Part shown: in pieces, positions 41,317 through 49,699 of the stretch
Layout of the letters: the number at the start of each line of letters is the position of its first letter
How positions within the stretch are numbered: the first letter of the stretch is position 1
Assembly: GCF_016907535.1 (NCBI RefSeq)
Contig: NZ_JAFBCF010000001.1
Location: 3,038,001 to 3,102,000, forward strand
Direction of reading: 5' to 3'
Origin: Microlunatus panaciterrae
GTDB lineage: Bacteria; Actinomycetota; Actinomycetes; Propionibacteriales; Propionibacteriaceae
Length of the DNA: 64,000 bases
Translations under genes and position numbers: made by a program
Notes under the pieces: generated by a model
Databases searched by the model: none
What the model was told of the DNA's origin: nothing
What the model saw: the letters and a program-made list of their open reading frames with translations, nothing else

Positions 41317-41493
41317 CCCTTCGACAGGCTCAGGGCGCTTAAGGCTCAGGGCGCGTAAGGCTCAGGGCGCTTAAGGCTCAGGGCGCGTGGACACTCCGTG
41401 CTCTGAGCTTGTCGAAGAGCGCCGTTGATGCCCTTCGACAGGCTCAGGGCGCTTAAGGCTCAGGGCGCGTGGGTTGTGCTCAGGGCGCGTGTG
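41317..41493. repeat. REP-like repeat cluster after the acyl-CoA ligase gene
   Basis: Two direct copies of CCCTTCGACAGGCTCAGGGC (from 41317 and 41431) with an inverted relative CTCTGAGCTTGTCGAAGAG (41401-41419) between them, able to pair into a long hairpin. Between these lie four tandem 16-bp units of GGCTCAGGGCGCTTAA type (41327-41390), the last diverged. The CTTCGACAGGCTCAGGG family is common as an intergenic repeat in GC-rich bacteria. It separates two convergent genes and may also end transcription. Confidence 0.88.
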
Positions 41494-41496
41494 CTT

Positions 41497-42279
41497 TCAG
41501 TTCTTGGGGCCGCCGGCGACGTAGATGACCTGGCCGGAGACGTAGGACGCCTCGTCACTGCAGAGGAAGCTGGCCACGGCGGCGATGTCCTCTGGGGTGC
41601 CGACCCGGCCTACGGGGATGTCGCGGCTGGCGGCGACCTTCCAGTCGTCGAAGTCGACGCCGAGCCGGTCGGCGGTGGCGCGGGTCATCTCGGTCTCGAT
41701 GAAGCCAGGGGCGACGGCATTGGCCGTCACCCCGAACTTGCCGAGCTCGAGCGCCAACGTCTTGGTGAAGCCCTGCAGTCCGGCCTTGGCTGCCGAGTAG
41801 TTGACCTGGCCGCGGTTGCCGAGGGCCGAGGTGGACGACAGGTTCACGATCCGGCCCCACTTCGCCTGCGTCATGTGCGCCTGAGCGGCTCGGGTCATGA
41901 CGAAGGCACCTCGCAGGTGGACGTTCATCACCGCGTCCCAGTCGTCGACGCTCATCTTGAACAGCAGGTTGTCACGGATGATGCCCGCGTTGTTGATCAA
42001 GACGGTGACAGGCCCCAGCTCCGCGGCGACCTGGTCGACCGCCCGAGTCGCGTCGGCCTCATCGGAGACGTCGGCGCCGATGGCGATGGCGCGGCCACCT
42101 TCCTCGATGATGGCGTTGGCCGTCCGAGCGCTGGCCTCCCGATCGAGATCGACGACCCCGACCGCCATCCCGTCCCGGGCCAGCCGGTGGGCGATGGCCG
42201 CTCCGATGCCGCGGGCGCTCCCGGTGACGAGTGCGACGTGGTCGACCTCAGCACGCGCGCCGGAACGTTGGCTGGTCAT
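41497..42279 (-). CDS. FabG-like 3-oxoacyl reductase (SDR)
   Basis: A 260-residue SDR of the FabG type: TGSARGIG at ~19-26, NNAGIIRDNLLFKMS near 96, VNLSSTSALGNRGQVNYSAAKAG with catalytic Ser, Tyr and Lys, then VAPGFIETEMT. It reduces 3-oxoacyl-ACP or -CoA with NADPH. The short lead-in (residues 1-12) is nonconserved. The start follows TAGGGT by six bases. It lies 16 bases downstream of the lacI gene on the same strand but has its own -10. It could supply the missing 3-hydroxyacyl-CoA step of the neighbouring lipid cluster; this is inference. Confidence 0.9.
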   Translation of the reverse strand: MTSQRSGARAEVDHVALVTGSARGIGAAIAHRLARDGMAVGVVDLDREASARTANAIIEEGGRAIAIGADVSDEADATRAVDQVAAELGPVTVLINNAGIIRDNLLFKMSVDDWDAVMNVHLRGAFVMTRAAQAHMTQAKWGRIVNLSSTSALGNRGQVNYSAAKAGLQGFTKTLALELGKFGVTANAVAPGFIETEMTRATADRLGVDFDDWKVAASRDIPVGRVGTPEDIAAVASFLCSDEASYVSGQVIYVAGGPKN

Positions 42280-42285
42280 GGTCCG

Positions 42286-42291
42286 ACCCTA
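42286..42291 (-). promoter_or_regulatory. -10 hexamer of leaderless fabG-like gene
   Basis: TAGGGT, six bases before the ATG at 42279; it falls just upstream of the lacI stop. Confidence 0.45.
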
Positions 42292-42295
42292 GCGG

Positions 42296-43348
42296 TCAGT
42301 CGTTGCCGAGGGCACCCTGGTGCAGGCTCGACTCACGGATCACCAGCTCGGGCTGGTAGACGATCTGCTGATGCTCGAACGGCAGGCCTGCACGCATCGC
42401 CTCGACCTCCTGCAACAGCAGGTCGACGGCTGTCTGCCCGATCAACGCCGACGGCTGCCGGACGGATGACAACGGCACCACGGTGGCGCTGGCGAAGTCG
42501 ATGTCGTCGTAGCCGACCATCGCGATGTCATGCGGTACGTCGACCGCGTTCAGCACGGCGAACGCCTGCAGCAGCCCGACAGCCACCAGGTCGTTGGCGG
42601 CGAAGATGCCGTCGGGTCTCTCGGTGACCGGCCGGTTGAGGATGATCTCGCCGGTCGCTCGGCCGTTGTGCACCGTGAGACCGGTGTGCGACATCACCTC
42701 GAGGGTCACGCCGGGGTGCTCGGCGACGGCCCGGTTGGCCCCCTTGAGGCGGTCGGCCACCTGCAGGATGGTCAGCGGTCCGCCGACGAAGGCGAGCCGT
42801 CGGCAGCCCTGCTCGATCAGGTGCGAGACGGCGAGGTGACCGCCGGCCACGTCGTCCACGGAGACCGACGAGAACGGGTGACCCTGGGCCAACCGGTCGA
42901 CCAGGACAGTGGGCGTGCCGCGCTCGCGCAGTCGCTCCAGCCGGGCGAACACATCGCCGATCGGTGAGATGAGCAGTCCCTGAACGCGCTGCTCCTCGAA
43001 CAGGTCCATGTAGGCGGCCTCCCGCCGGACCGCCTCGTCGCTGTTGCCGAGCAGGATGGACAGGCCCTCCTTGGCGGCACGGTCCTCGGCGCCGCGGGCC
43101 ACGTCGGTGAAGAAGGGGTTGGAGACGTCGAGCACCACCAGACCCAAGGTCCGGCTCCGGCCGGCCCGGAGCTGGCGGGCGGCGTCGTTGCGGACGAAGC
43201 CCAGCTCCTCGATCGCCTGCAGCACCCGCAGTCGGGTGGCCTCGGCCACCTTCTCCGGCCGGTTCAGGACGTTGGACACGGTGCCCAGGGCAACCCCTGC
43301 CCGCTCGGCCACGTCGCGAATACTCGCGGAGGCGGCCTGTGAGGTCAT
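42296..43348 (-). CDS. LacI-family repressor of the rhamnose operon
   Basis: A 350-residue LacI protein. HTH and hinge are at residues ~7-60 (SIRDVAERAGVALGTVSNVLNRPEKV). The periplasmic-binding-type effector domain follows, with GLVVLDVSNPFFTDVARG and DGIFAANDLVAVGLLQAF. It is divergent from the alpha-L-rhamnosidase operon and separated by 314 bases holding two LacI-type operators. Rhamnose or a rhamnose derivative is the likely inducer by position only. Confidence 0.9.
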   Translation of the reverse strand: MTSQAASASIRDVAERAGVALGTVSNVLNRPEKVAEATRLRVLQAIEELGFVRNDAARQLRAGRSRTLGLVVLDVSNPFFTDVARGAEDRAAKEGLSILLGNSDEAVRREAAYMDLFEEQRVQGLLISPIGDVFARLERLRERGTPTVLVDRLAQGHPFSSVSVDDVAGGHLAVSHLIEQGCRRLAFVGGPLTILQVADRLKGANRAVAEHPGVTLEVMSHTGLTVHNGRATGEIILNRPVTERPDGIFAANDLVAVGLLQAFAVLNAVDVPHDIAMVGYDDIDFASATVVPLSSVRQPSALIGQTAVDLLLQEVEAMRAGLPFEHQQIVYQPELVIRESSLHQGALGND

Positions 43349-43409
43349 CGTGCTGGTCCCGTCGTCATGGTGCTGGCGATCTTACGTGTCACCATGACCA
43401 AGGAAAACA

Positions 43410-43421
43410 TGAAACGGTTCA
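43410..43421. promoter_or_regulatory. LacI-type operator O1
   Basis: TGAAACGGTTCA, near-palindromic, 62 bases from the lacI start and upstream of the rhamnose promoter. It probably serves autoregulation and looping with O2. Confidence 0.6.
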
Positions 43422-43510
43422 CATCAGTAGGGACCGAGATCAGACATTCCACGACGCACGTTGCTGAGCGAGCGCGACTGACTGCCGCCCGCACCATTGG
43501 ACCCGCACCA

Positions 43511-43540
43511 TTGACAAAGCCTCGGGACGCGAAGTATCGT
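43511..43540 (+). promoter_or_regulatory. Rhamnose operon promoter
   Basis: TTGACA, 18-base spacer, TATCGT. The predicted start near 43547 leaves a 5' leader of about 115 bases. Besides this promoter and the operators, the 43349-43662 interval contains no gene. Confidence 0.65.
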
Positions 43541-43553
43541 CGCCAGACAGTGA

Positions 43554-43565
43554 TGAAACGATTCA
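43554..43565. promoter_or_regulatory. LacI-type operator O2
   Basis: TGAAACGATTCA, 11 of 12 bases identical to O1, just downstream of the predicted transcription start. A further half-site GGCGTTTCAC lies at 43608-43617. Confidence 0.65.
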
Positions 43566-43662
43566 ACCTGCGCTTCGCCTCAGTTCACTCCAACTCTTGA
43601 CGTACAGGCGTTTCACACTGCCGTTCAGTGCCCGCCGAACCCTCGAACACTCGGAGACAAAG

Positions 43663-46467
43663 ATGTCACAGACCGCATCGGTCGACAGCCTGCAGATCGA
43701 GCACCGCGCCGACACCCTGGGCCTCGGAACCGCTCGACCCCGGCTCTCCTGGACCATCTCGACCGACGCCGCCGACTGGCGGCAGACCGGTTACGAGGTG
43801 GAGTACAGCCCGGCTGGCGGCCAGGCGCATACCGCGCGCGTGGACAGCACCGAGCAGGTGCTGGTGCCCTGGCCGTTCGAGCCACTGACCTCACGTGAGC
43901 GGGGCACCTTGCGCGTCCGGGCACTGGGAAGCGCAGGGCAGACCGAGCTCTCCGAACCTGTCGCACTCGAAGCGGGACTGCTCGACCCGGCCGACTGGCA
44001 GGCCAGGTTCATCACACCGGCTGGCGGCGGCGGCCACGAAGACCCGGCGCCGATCGTCTTCTCCGACACCGAGCTGTCCGGCGAGGTGGCCTCCGCCCGG
44101 TTGTACGTCACCGCGCTCGGCCTCTATCGCTTCTCTATCAACGGCCAGCGGGTCGGTGCCGAGGAGCTGGCGCCCGGGTGGACGAGCTATTCCCACCGGC
44201 TGCGCTACCAGACGTTCGATGTCACCGACCTGCTGCAGACCGGCACGAACCGCCTCGAGGCGATCCTCGGCAACGGCTGGTACCGCGGCCGCCTCGGTTG
44301 GAGCGACAAGTTCGACCTGTACGGCGACCGGCTGGGGCTGCTGGCGCAGCTCGAGATCAGTTATGCGGATGGCCGGACCGAGGTCGTCGGCACCGACGCC
44401 TCATGGTCGAGCTGCCCGAGCGGCATCCTGTTCGACGACATCTACGACGGGCAGCGGACCGACCTGCGGGTTCCCAACACCGCCGGGGACGCCGCCGCAG
44501 GTGTCGAGGTGCTCGACCGCGACCTGAGCACCCTGGTCGCCCCGGAGGGTCCGCCCGTTCGGATCACCGAGGTCCTTGCCGCCCGAAGCGTGGACCGCTC
44601 ACCCAGCGGCAAGCTGTTGGTCGACTTCGGCCAGAACCTGGTCGGCTGGGTGCGGCTCAAGGTGTCCGGGCAGTCGGGCCAGGAGATCACCATCCGCCAT
44701 GCCGAGGTGCTCGAGCACGGCGAGCTGGGCGTCCGGCCGCTGCGCAGTGCCAAGGCCACCGACACCTTCGTGCTCTCCGGCGCGGGGGAGGAGCTGCTCG
44801 AGCCCCAGTTCACCTTCCACGGCTTCCGCTATGTCGAGGTCACCGGTGTCGACGAGCTCACGGCCGACCAGATCGAGGCGGCGGTCCTGCACTCCGACCT
44901 GGAGCGCACCGGCTGGTTCGAAAGCTCCGATGCCGACCTCAACCAGCTGCACGCCAATGTCGTCTGGGGGATGCGCGGGAACTTCCTCGACGTGCCGACC
45001 GACTGCCCGCAACGCGACGAGCGGCTGGGCTGGACCGGCGACATCCAGGTCTTCTCGCCCACGGCGAGCTTCCTCTACGACACCGCGGGGTTCCTCAGTT
45101 CCTGGCTGAAGGACCTGGCCGTGGAGCAGCACCCGGACGGTTCGGTCCCGTTCGTCATCCCGGACATCATCCGCAGCGAGGCCCCGGCAGCGGCGGCCTG
45201 GGGAGATGCGGCGACCGTCGTGCCCTGGGTCCTGTACGAGCGGTTCGGCGATATGGATGTGCTGCGCACCCAGTTCGCCAGCATGAAGCGCTGGGTCGAC
45301 AAGATCAGCTCGCTGGCTGGGCCGGACGGCGTGTGGGCCGGCGGCTTCCAGTTCGGTGACTGGCTGGACCCGATCGCCCCGCCCGACGACCCGGCTGCGG
45401 CCCAGGCCGACCCCGACGTCGTGGCCACCGCCCACCTGGTGCACTCGGCCCAGCTCGTGGCCCGGACCGCCGAGCTGCTCGGCGAGGACGCCGACGCCGC
45501 GCACTACAGCGAGATCGCCGCCCGGGCACTGGCCGGCTTCGACGCGGAGTACGTCAGCGCCAACGGGCGCGTGCTGAGCGACTGCCCGACCGTCTACAGC
45601 CTGGCCCTGGTCTGGTCGCTGCTGAGCGACGAGCAGCGCAGCAGGGCCGGCGAACGGCTGGCCACGCTGGTGCGCAAGGCCGGTTTCCGGGTCAGCACCG
45701 GCTTCGTCGGGACCCCCCTCATCCTCGATGCCCTCAGCGAGGTCGGCGAGGACGAGCTGGCCTACCGGCTGCTGCTGGAGAAGGGATGTCCGTCGTGGCT
45801 CTACCCGATCACCATGGGTGCGACCACGATCTGGGAACGGTGGGACTCGATGCTCCCGGACGGGTCGATCAACCCGGGACAGATGACCTCGTTCAATCAC
45901 TACGCCCTCGGTGCCGTCGCCGACTGGATGCACCGGCGTCTCGCCGGGCTGGCGCCGGCCGCGCCGGGCTATCGCAAGATCACCGTGCGGCCGATTCCGG
46001 GTGGAGGGCTGACCTGGGCGAAGGCCAGCCATCGCAGCCCGTACGGTCTGGTGAGCGTCTCCTGGCGGCGCAGCGATGGCCGGTTCAACCTGGACGTCAC
46101 GGTGCCTCCGGGCAGCACGGCTGAGGTCTTCCTGCCGGGCAGCGAGACGCCGGAGCAGGTCGGGCACGGCAGCCACAGCTGGAACGTGGCGGACAGGGTC
46201 GAGCAGGAGGAGCCGGTCGAGACCGTGCGTGACGTCCTCGACCACAAGCCGCTGTGGGATTCGGTCACCCAGATCCTGATCGAGCACGGGGTGGTGGACG
46301 ACGCGGCCCAGGTCGCGCAGCAGTTGGGCGCCGTCCACGACGCTCCGGTGGAGGCGATCTCGGTGATCGCCCGGCGGGAGATGCAGGGCGGGGACATCCC
46401 GGACTACCTGAAGAAGATCAACAACCTCCTGGGCATCGGGTCGGGAGAGAAGGAGTCAGTGCGATGA
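43663..46467 (+). CDS. Alpha-L-rhamnosidase, GH78
   Basis: A 934-residue GH78 enzyme removing terminal L-rhamnose from glycosides or polysaccharides. N-terminal beta domains include LYVTALGLYRFSINGQRVG and GNGWYRGRLGW. The catalytic (alpha/alpha)6 barrel contains DVPTDCPQRDERLGWTGD near residue 445 and ERWDSMLPDGS further on. No signal peptide is visible, so hydrolysis is probably intracellular after uptake. The last ~85 residues (from about 850) form a helical extension beyond the usual GH78 C-terminal domain. The ATG at 43663 has GGAG nine bases upstream. The stop overlaps rhaI in an ATGA junction. No transporter gene is in the operon. Confidence 0.95.
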   Translation: MSQTASVDSLQIEHRADTLGLGTARPRLSWTISTDAADWRQTGYEVEYSPAGGQAHTARVDSTEQVLVPWPFEPLTSRERGTLRVRALGSAGQTELSEPVALEAGLLDPADWQARFITPAGGGGHEDPAPIVFSDTELSGEVASARLYVTALGLYRFSINGQRVGAEELAPGWTSYSHRLRYQTFDVTDLLQTGTNRLEAILGNGWYRGRLGWSDKFDLYGDRLGLLAQLEISYADGRTEVVGTDASWSSCPSGILFDDIYDGQRTDLRVPNTAGDAAAGVEVLDRDLSTLVAPEGPPVRITEVLAARSVDRSPSGKLLVDFGQNLVGWVRLKVSGQSGQEITIRHAEVLEHGELGVRPLRSAKATDTFVLSGAGEELLEPQFTFHGFRYVEVTGVDELTADQIEAAVLHSDLERTGWFESSDADLNQLHANVVWGMRGNFLDVPTDCPQRDERLGWTGDIQVFSPTASFLYDTAGFLSSWLKDLAVEQHPDGSVPFVIPDIIRSEAPAAAAWGDAATVVPWVLYERFGDMDVLRTQFASMKRWVDKISSLAGPDGVWAGGFQFGDWLDPIAPPDDPAAAQADPDVVATAHLVHSAQLVARTAELLGEDADAAHYSEIAARALAGFDAEYVSANGRVLSDCPTVYSLALVWSLLSDEQRSRAGERLATLVRKAGFRVSTGFVGTPLILDALSEVGEDELAYRLLLEKGCPSWLYPITMGATTIWERWDSMLPDGSINPGQMTSFNHYALGAVADWMHRRLAGLAPAAPGYRKITVRPIPGGGLTWAKASHRSPYGLVSVSWRRSDGRFNLDVTVPPGSTAEVFLPGSETPEQVGHGSHSWNVADRVEQEEPVETVRDVLDHKPLWDSVTQILIEHGVVDDAAQVAQQLGAVHDAPVEAISVIARREMQGGDIPDYLKKINNLLGIGSGEKESVR

Positions 46468-47630
46468 CGGGTTTCGATGCCATCGCCGACCAGCTGGCTG
46501 GTCAGGCGATCGAGCTGCCCTCGTGGGCCTTCGGGAACTCCGGCACCCGGTTCAAGGTGTTCTCCCAACCGGGTGTGCCCCGCACGCCGGAGGAGAAGAT
46601 CGCAGACGCGGCCAAGGTGCACGAGCTGACCGGCCTGTCACCGACCGTGGCGCTGCACATCCCCTGGGACAAGGTGGAGGACTACGGCAAGCTGGCGGCG
46701 TTCGCTGCTGATCATGGAGTCGCGCTGGGGACGATCAACTCCAACACCTTCCAGGATGACGACTACAAGTTCGGCAGTCTGGCGCACTTCGACCGGCGCG
46801 TGCGGGACAAGGCGATCGCGCACATGCACGAGTGCATCGAGATCATGGACGCCACCGGCTCGCGGGACCTCAAGATCTGGCTCGCCGATGGCACGAACTA
46901 CCCGGGCCAGGGTGACATCCGCAGTCGGCAGGACTGGCTGGCGGACTCGCTGCAGCAGGTCTACGCCAGGATCGGCGACAACCAGCGGCTGGTGCTGGAG
47001 TACAAGTTCTTCGAGCCGTCCTTCTACGCCACCGACGTGCCCGACTGGGGCACCTCGTACGCGCACTGCGTGGCGCTGGGGGAGAGGGCCTTCGTCTGCC
47101 TGGACACCGGGCACCACGCGCCTGGCACCAACATCGAGTTCATCGTCGCCCAACTGCTGCGGCTGGGCAAGCTGGGCTCGTTCGACTTCAACTCCCGCTT
47201 CTACGCCGACGACGACCTGATCGTCGGGGCTGCGGACCCGTTCCAGCTGTTCCGGATCCTCTTCGAGGTGATCCGGGGCGGCGGCTACGGACCCGAGTCC
47301 GGGGTGGCGTTCATGCTCGACCAGTGCCACAACGTCGAGGAGAAGATCCCCGGCCAGATCCGTTCGGTGCTCAACGTGCAGGAGATGACGGCGAGGGCGC
47401 TGCTGGTCGACACCGAGGCACTGACCCAGGCCCAACAGGCCGGGGACGTGCTGGCGGCCAACCAGATCTTCATGGACGCCTTCTACACCGATGTCCGCTC
47501 CGACCTTGCCGACTGGCGCCAGTCGCGCGGGCTGCCGGCCGACCCGGTGGCCGCGTACAACGCCAGCGGGTACCGCGACCAGATCATCGCCGAGCGCATC
47601 GGCGGAGACCAAGCAGGATGGGGGGCCTGA
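46464..47630 (+). CDS. rhaI: L-rhamnose isomerase
   Basis: A 388-residue TIM-barrel isomerase converting L-rhamnose to L-rhamnulose. It is of the RhaI type known from Pseudomonas stutzeri and actinobacteria rather than the E. coli RhaA type. Seen are HIPWDKVEDYG, KIWLADGTNYPGQGD, LEYKFFEPSFYATDVPDWG and CLDTGHHAPGTNIE, which hold the metal-binding acidic and His residues. AGGAG precedes the ATG. It overlaps the rhamnosidase stop by 4 bases and ends six bases before the aldolase gene. Confidence 0.95.
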   Translation: MTGFDAIADQLAGQAIELPSWAFGNSGTRFKVFSQPGVPRTPEEKIADAAKVHELTGLSPTVALHIPWDKVEDYGKLAAFAADHGVALGTINSNTFQDDDYKFGSLAHFDRRVRDKAIAHMHECIEIMDATGSRDLKIWLADGTNYPGQGDIRSRQDWLADSLQQVYARIGDNQRLVLEYKFFEPSFYATDVPDWGTSYAHCVALGERAFVCLDTGHHAPGTNIEFIVAQLLRLGKLGSFDFNSRFYADDDLIVGAADPFQLFRILFEVIRGGGYGPESGVAFMLDQCHNVEEKIPGQIRSVLNVQEMTARALLVDTEALTQAQQAGDVLAANQIFMDAFYTDVRSDLADWRQSRGLPADPVAAYNASGYRDQIIAERIGGDQAGWGA

Positions 47631-47636
47631 CGCCTG

Positions 47637-49697
47637 ATGACCGAATCCACCCAGGACGCCGTAGCCAAGCTCATCGCCAGGTCGAACCGGCTCGGCGCCG
47701 ACCCGAAGAACACCAACTATGCCGGCGGGAACACCTCGGCCAAGACCTCGCGGACCGACCCGGTGACCGGCGAGCCGGTTGAGCTGCTGTACGTCAAGGG
47801 CTCCGGCGGCGACCTCGGGACACTGACCGAGAAGGGCCTGGCCGTGCTGCGGGTGGACCGGATGCGTTCGCTGGTCGGGCTGTACGAGTCCTTCGGAGAC
47901 CAGGCCATCGACCGCGAGGACGAGATGGTGGCCGCGTTCGACTTCTGCCTGCACGGCAAGGGCGGTGCGGCTCCGTCGATCGACACCGCCATGCACGGCC
48001 TGGTGGATGCCGACCACGTCGACCACCTGCACCCGGACTCCGGGATCGCGATCGCCACCGCGGCGGACGGCGAGAAGCTCACCGCGGAGATCTTCGGCGA
48101 CAAGGTCGTCTGGGTGCCCTGGCGGCGACCCGGCTTCCAGCTGGGGTTGGACATCGCCAGGATCAAGCAGGACCACCCGGAGGCGATCGGCACCATCCTC
48201 GGTGGCCACGGCATCACCGCCTGGGGGGCGACCAGCGAGGAGGCGGAGGCCAACTCGTTGTGGATCATCAAGACCGCCCAGGATTACCTGGACAGCAACG
48301 GCCGGCCGGACCCGTTCGGTCCGGTCCTGGACGGCTACCAGGCGCTGCCGGAGACGGAGCGACGGTCCAAGGCCGCCGCACTGGCGCCACACGTCCGGGC
48401 GCTGGCCTCCGCTGACAGGGCGATGGTGGGGCACTTCACCGACGCCCAGGTCGTGCTCGACTTCCTCGCGGCCACAGAGCATCCCCGGTTGGCTGCACTC
48501 GGCACCTCGTGCCCGGACCACTTCCTGCGGACCAAGGTCAAGCCGCTGGTGCTCGACCTGCCCGCCGGAGCGGGGATCGAGGAGTCGGTGGCGCGGCTGC
48601 AGGAGCTGCACGAGCAGTACCGCACCGACTACCAGAGCTACTACGACCGGCATGCCGACGCCGACTCGCCGGCGATGCGGGGCGCCGACCCGGCGATCGT
48701 GCTGGTCCCCGGGGTGGGAATGTTCTCGTTCGGGGCCAACAAGCAGACCGCACGGGTCGCCGGCGAGTTCTACCTCAACGCCATCAACGTGATGCGTGGC
48801 GCGGAATCGATCTCGACCTACGCCCCGATCGACGAGAGCGAGAAGTTCCGGATCGAGTACTGGGCGCTGGAGGAGGCCAAGCTGCAGCGGATGCCCAAGC
48901 CACGCTCCCATGCCGGCCGGATCGCCCTGGTCACGGGTGCGGCGAGCGGCATCGGCAAGGCGATCGCCACCCGGCTCGCCGCCGAGGGTGCCTGCGTGGC
49001 CGTGGTCGACCTCAAGCTCGAGTCGGCCCAGCAGGCGGCCGCGGAGCTCGGCAACACCGATGTGGCGATCGGCCTGCAGGCCGATGTGACCGACGCGGGC
49101 CAGGTGGCGGCTGCTGTGGAGGCCGCGGTCTTGGCCTTCGGCGGCCTGGACCTGGTGATCAACAATGCGGGCCTGTCGATCTCGAAGCCGCTGCTGGAGA
49201 CCACCGAGGCCGACTGGGACCTGCAGCACTCGGTGATGGCCAAGGGCTCGTTCCTGGTGTCCCAGGCCGCGGCGAGGGTGATGATGGCGCAGAAGCTCGG
49301 TGGCGACATCGTCTACATCTCGTCGAAGAACTCGGTCTTCGCCGGTCCCAACAACGTGGCGTACAGCGCCACCAAGGCCGACCAGGCGCATCAGGTCAGG
49401 TTGCTGGCGGCGGAGCTCGGCGAGTACGGCATCAAGGTCAACGGCATCAACCCGGACGGGGTGGTCCGGGGCTCGGGCATCTTCGCCGGCGGCTGGGGGG
49501 CCAAGCGCGCCGCCGTGTACGGCGTGCCGGAGGAGGAGCTGGGCGCCTACTACGCGAAGCGCACCCTGCTGAAGCGGGAGGTACTGCCCGAGCATGTGGC
49601 CAACGCCGTCGCCGTGCTGACCTCCGATGAGCTGAGCCACACCACCGGGCTGCACATCCCCGTTGATGCCGGTGTGGCCGCGGCGTTCCTGCGGTAG
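47637..49697 (+). CDS. Bifunctional rhamnulose-1-phosphate aldolase / short-chain dehydrogenase
   Basis: A 686-residue fusion. Residues ~1-410 are a class II (adducin-type) aldolase with GKGGAAPSIDTAMHGL and the zinc-binding DHVDHLHPDSG. From ~420 an SDR domain follows: LVTGAASGIGKAIATRLA, NNAGLSISKP, and YSATKADQAHQVRLLAAELG. It splits L-rhamnulose 1-phosphate into dihydroxyacetone phosphate and L-lactaldehyde and then oxidises or reduces the lactaldehyde. This fused form (RhaD/RhaEW-like) is typical of actinobacteria and bacilli. It sits between rhaI and rhaB, completing the pathway. Confidence 0.94.
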   Translation: MTESTQDAVAKLIARSNRLGADPKNTNYAGGNTSAKTSRTDPVTGEPVELLYVKGSGGDLGTLTEKGLAVLRVDRMRSLVGLYESFGDQAIDREDEMVAAFDFCLHGKGGAAPSIDTAMHGLVDADHVDHLHPDSGIAIATAADGEKLTAEIFGDKVVWVPWRRPGFQLGLDIARIKQDHPEAIGTILGGHGITAWGATSEEAEANSLWIIKTAQDYLDSNGRPDPFGPVLDGYQALPETERRSKAAALAPHVRALASADRAMVGHFTDAQVVLDFLAATEHPRLAALGTSCPDHFLRTKVKPLVLDLPAGAGIEESVARLQELHEQYRTDYQSYYDRHADADSPAMRGADPAIVLVPGVGMFSFGANKQTARVAGEFYLNAINVMRGAESISTYAPIDESEKFRIEYWALEEAKLQRMPKPRSHAGRIALVTGAASGIGKAIATRLAAEGACVAVVDLKLESAQQAAAELGNTDVAIGLQADVTDAGQVAAAVEAAVLAFGGLDLVINNAGLSISKPLLETTEADWDLQHSVMAKGSFLVSQAAARVMMAQKLGGDIVYISSKNSVFAGPNNVAYSATKADQAHQVRLLAAELGEYGIKVNGINPDGVVRGSGIFAGGWGAKRAAVYGVPEEELGAYYAKRTLLKREVLPEHVANAVAVLTSDELSHTTGLHIPVDAGVAAAFLR

Positions 49698-49699
49698 CG

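Noticed and set aside
46638-49655. Minus-strand open frame of 1005 codons across rhaI and the aldolase gene
   Set aside because: Antisense frame created by GC-rich codon bias; the plus strand carries unambiguous enzyme motifs throughout.
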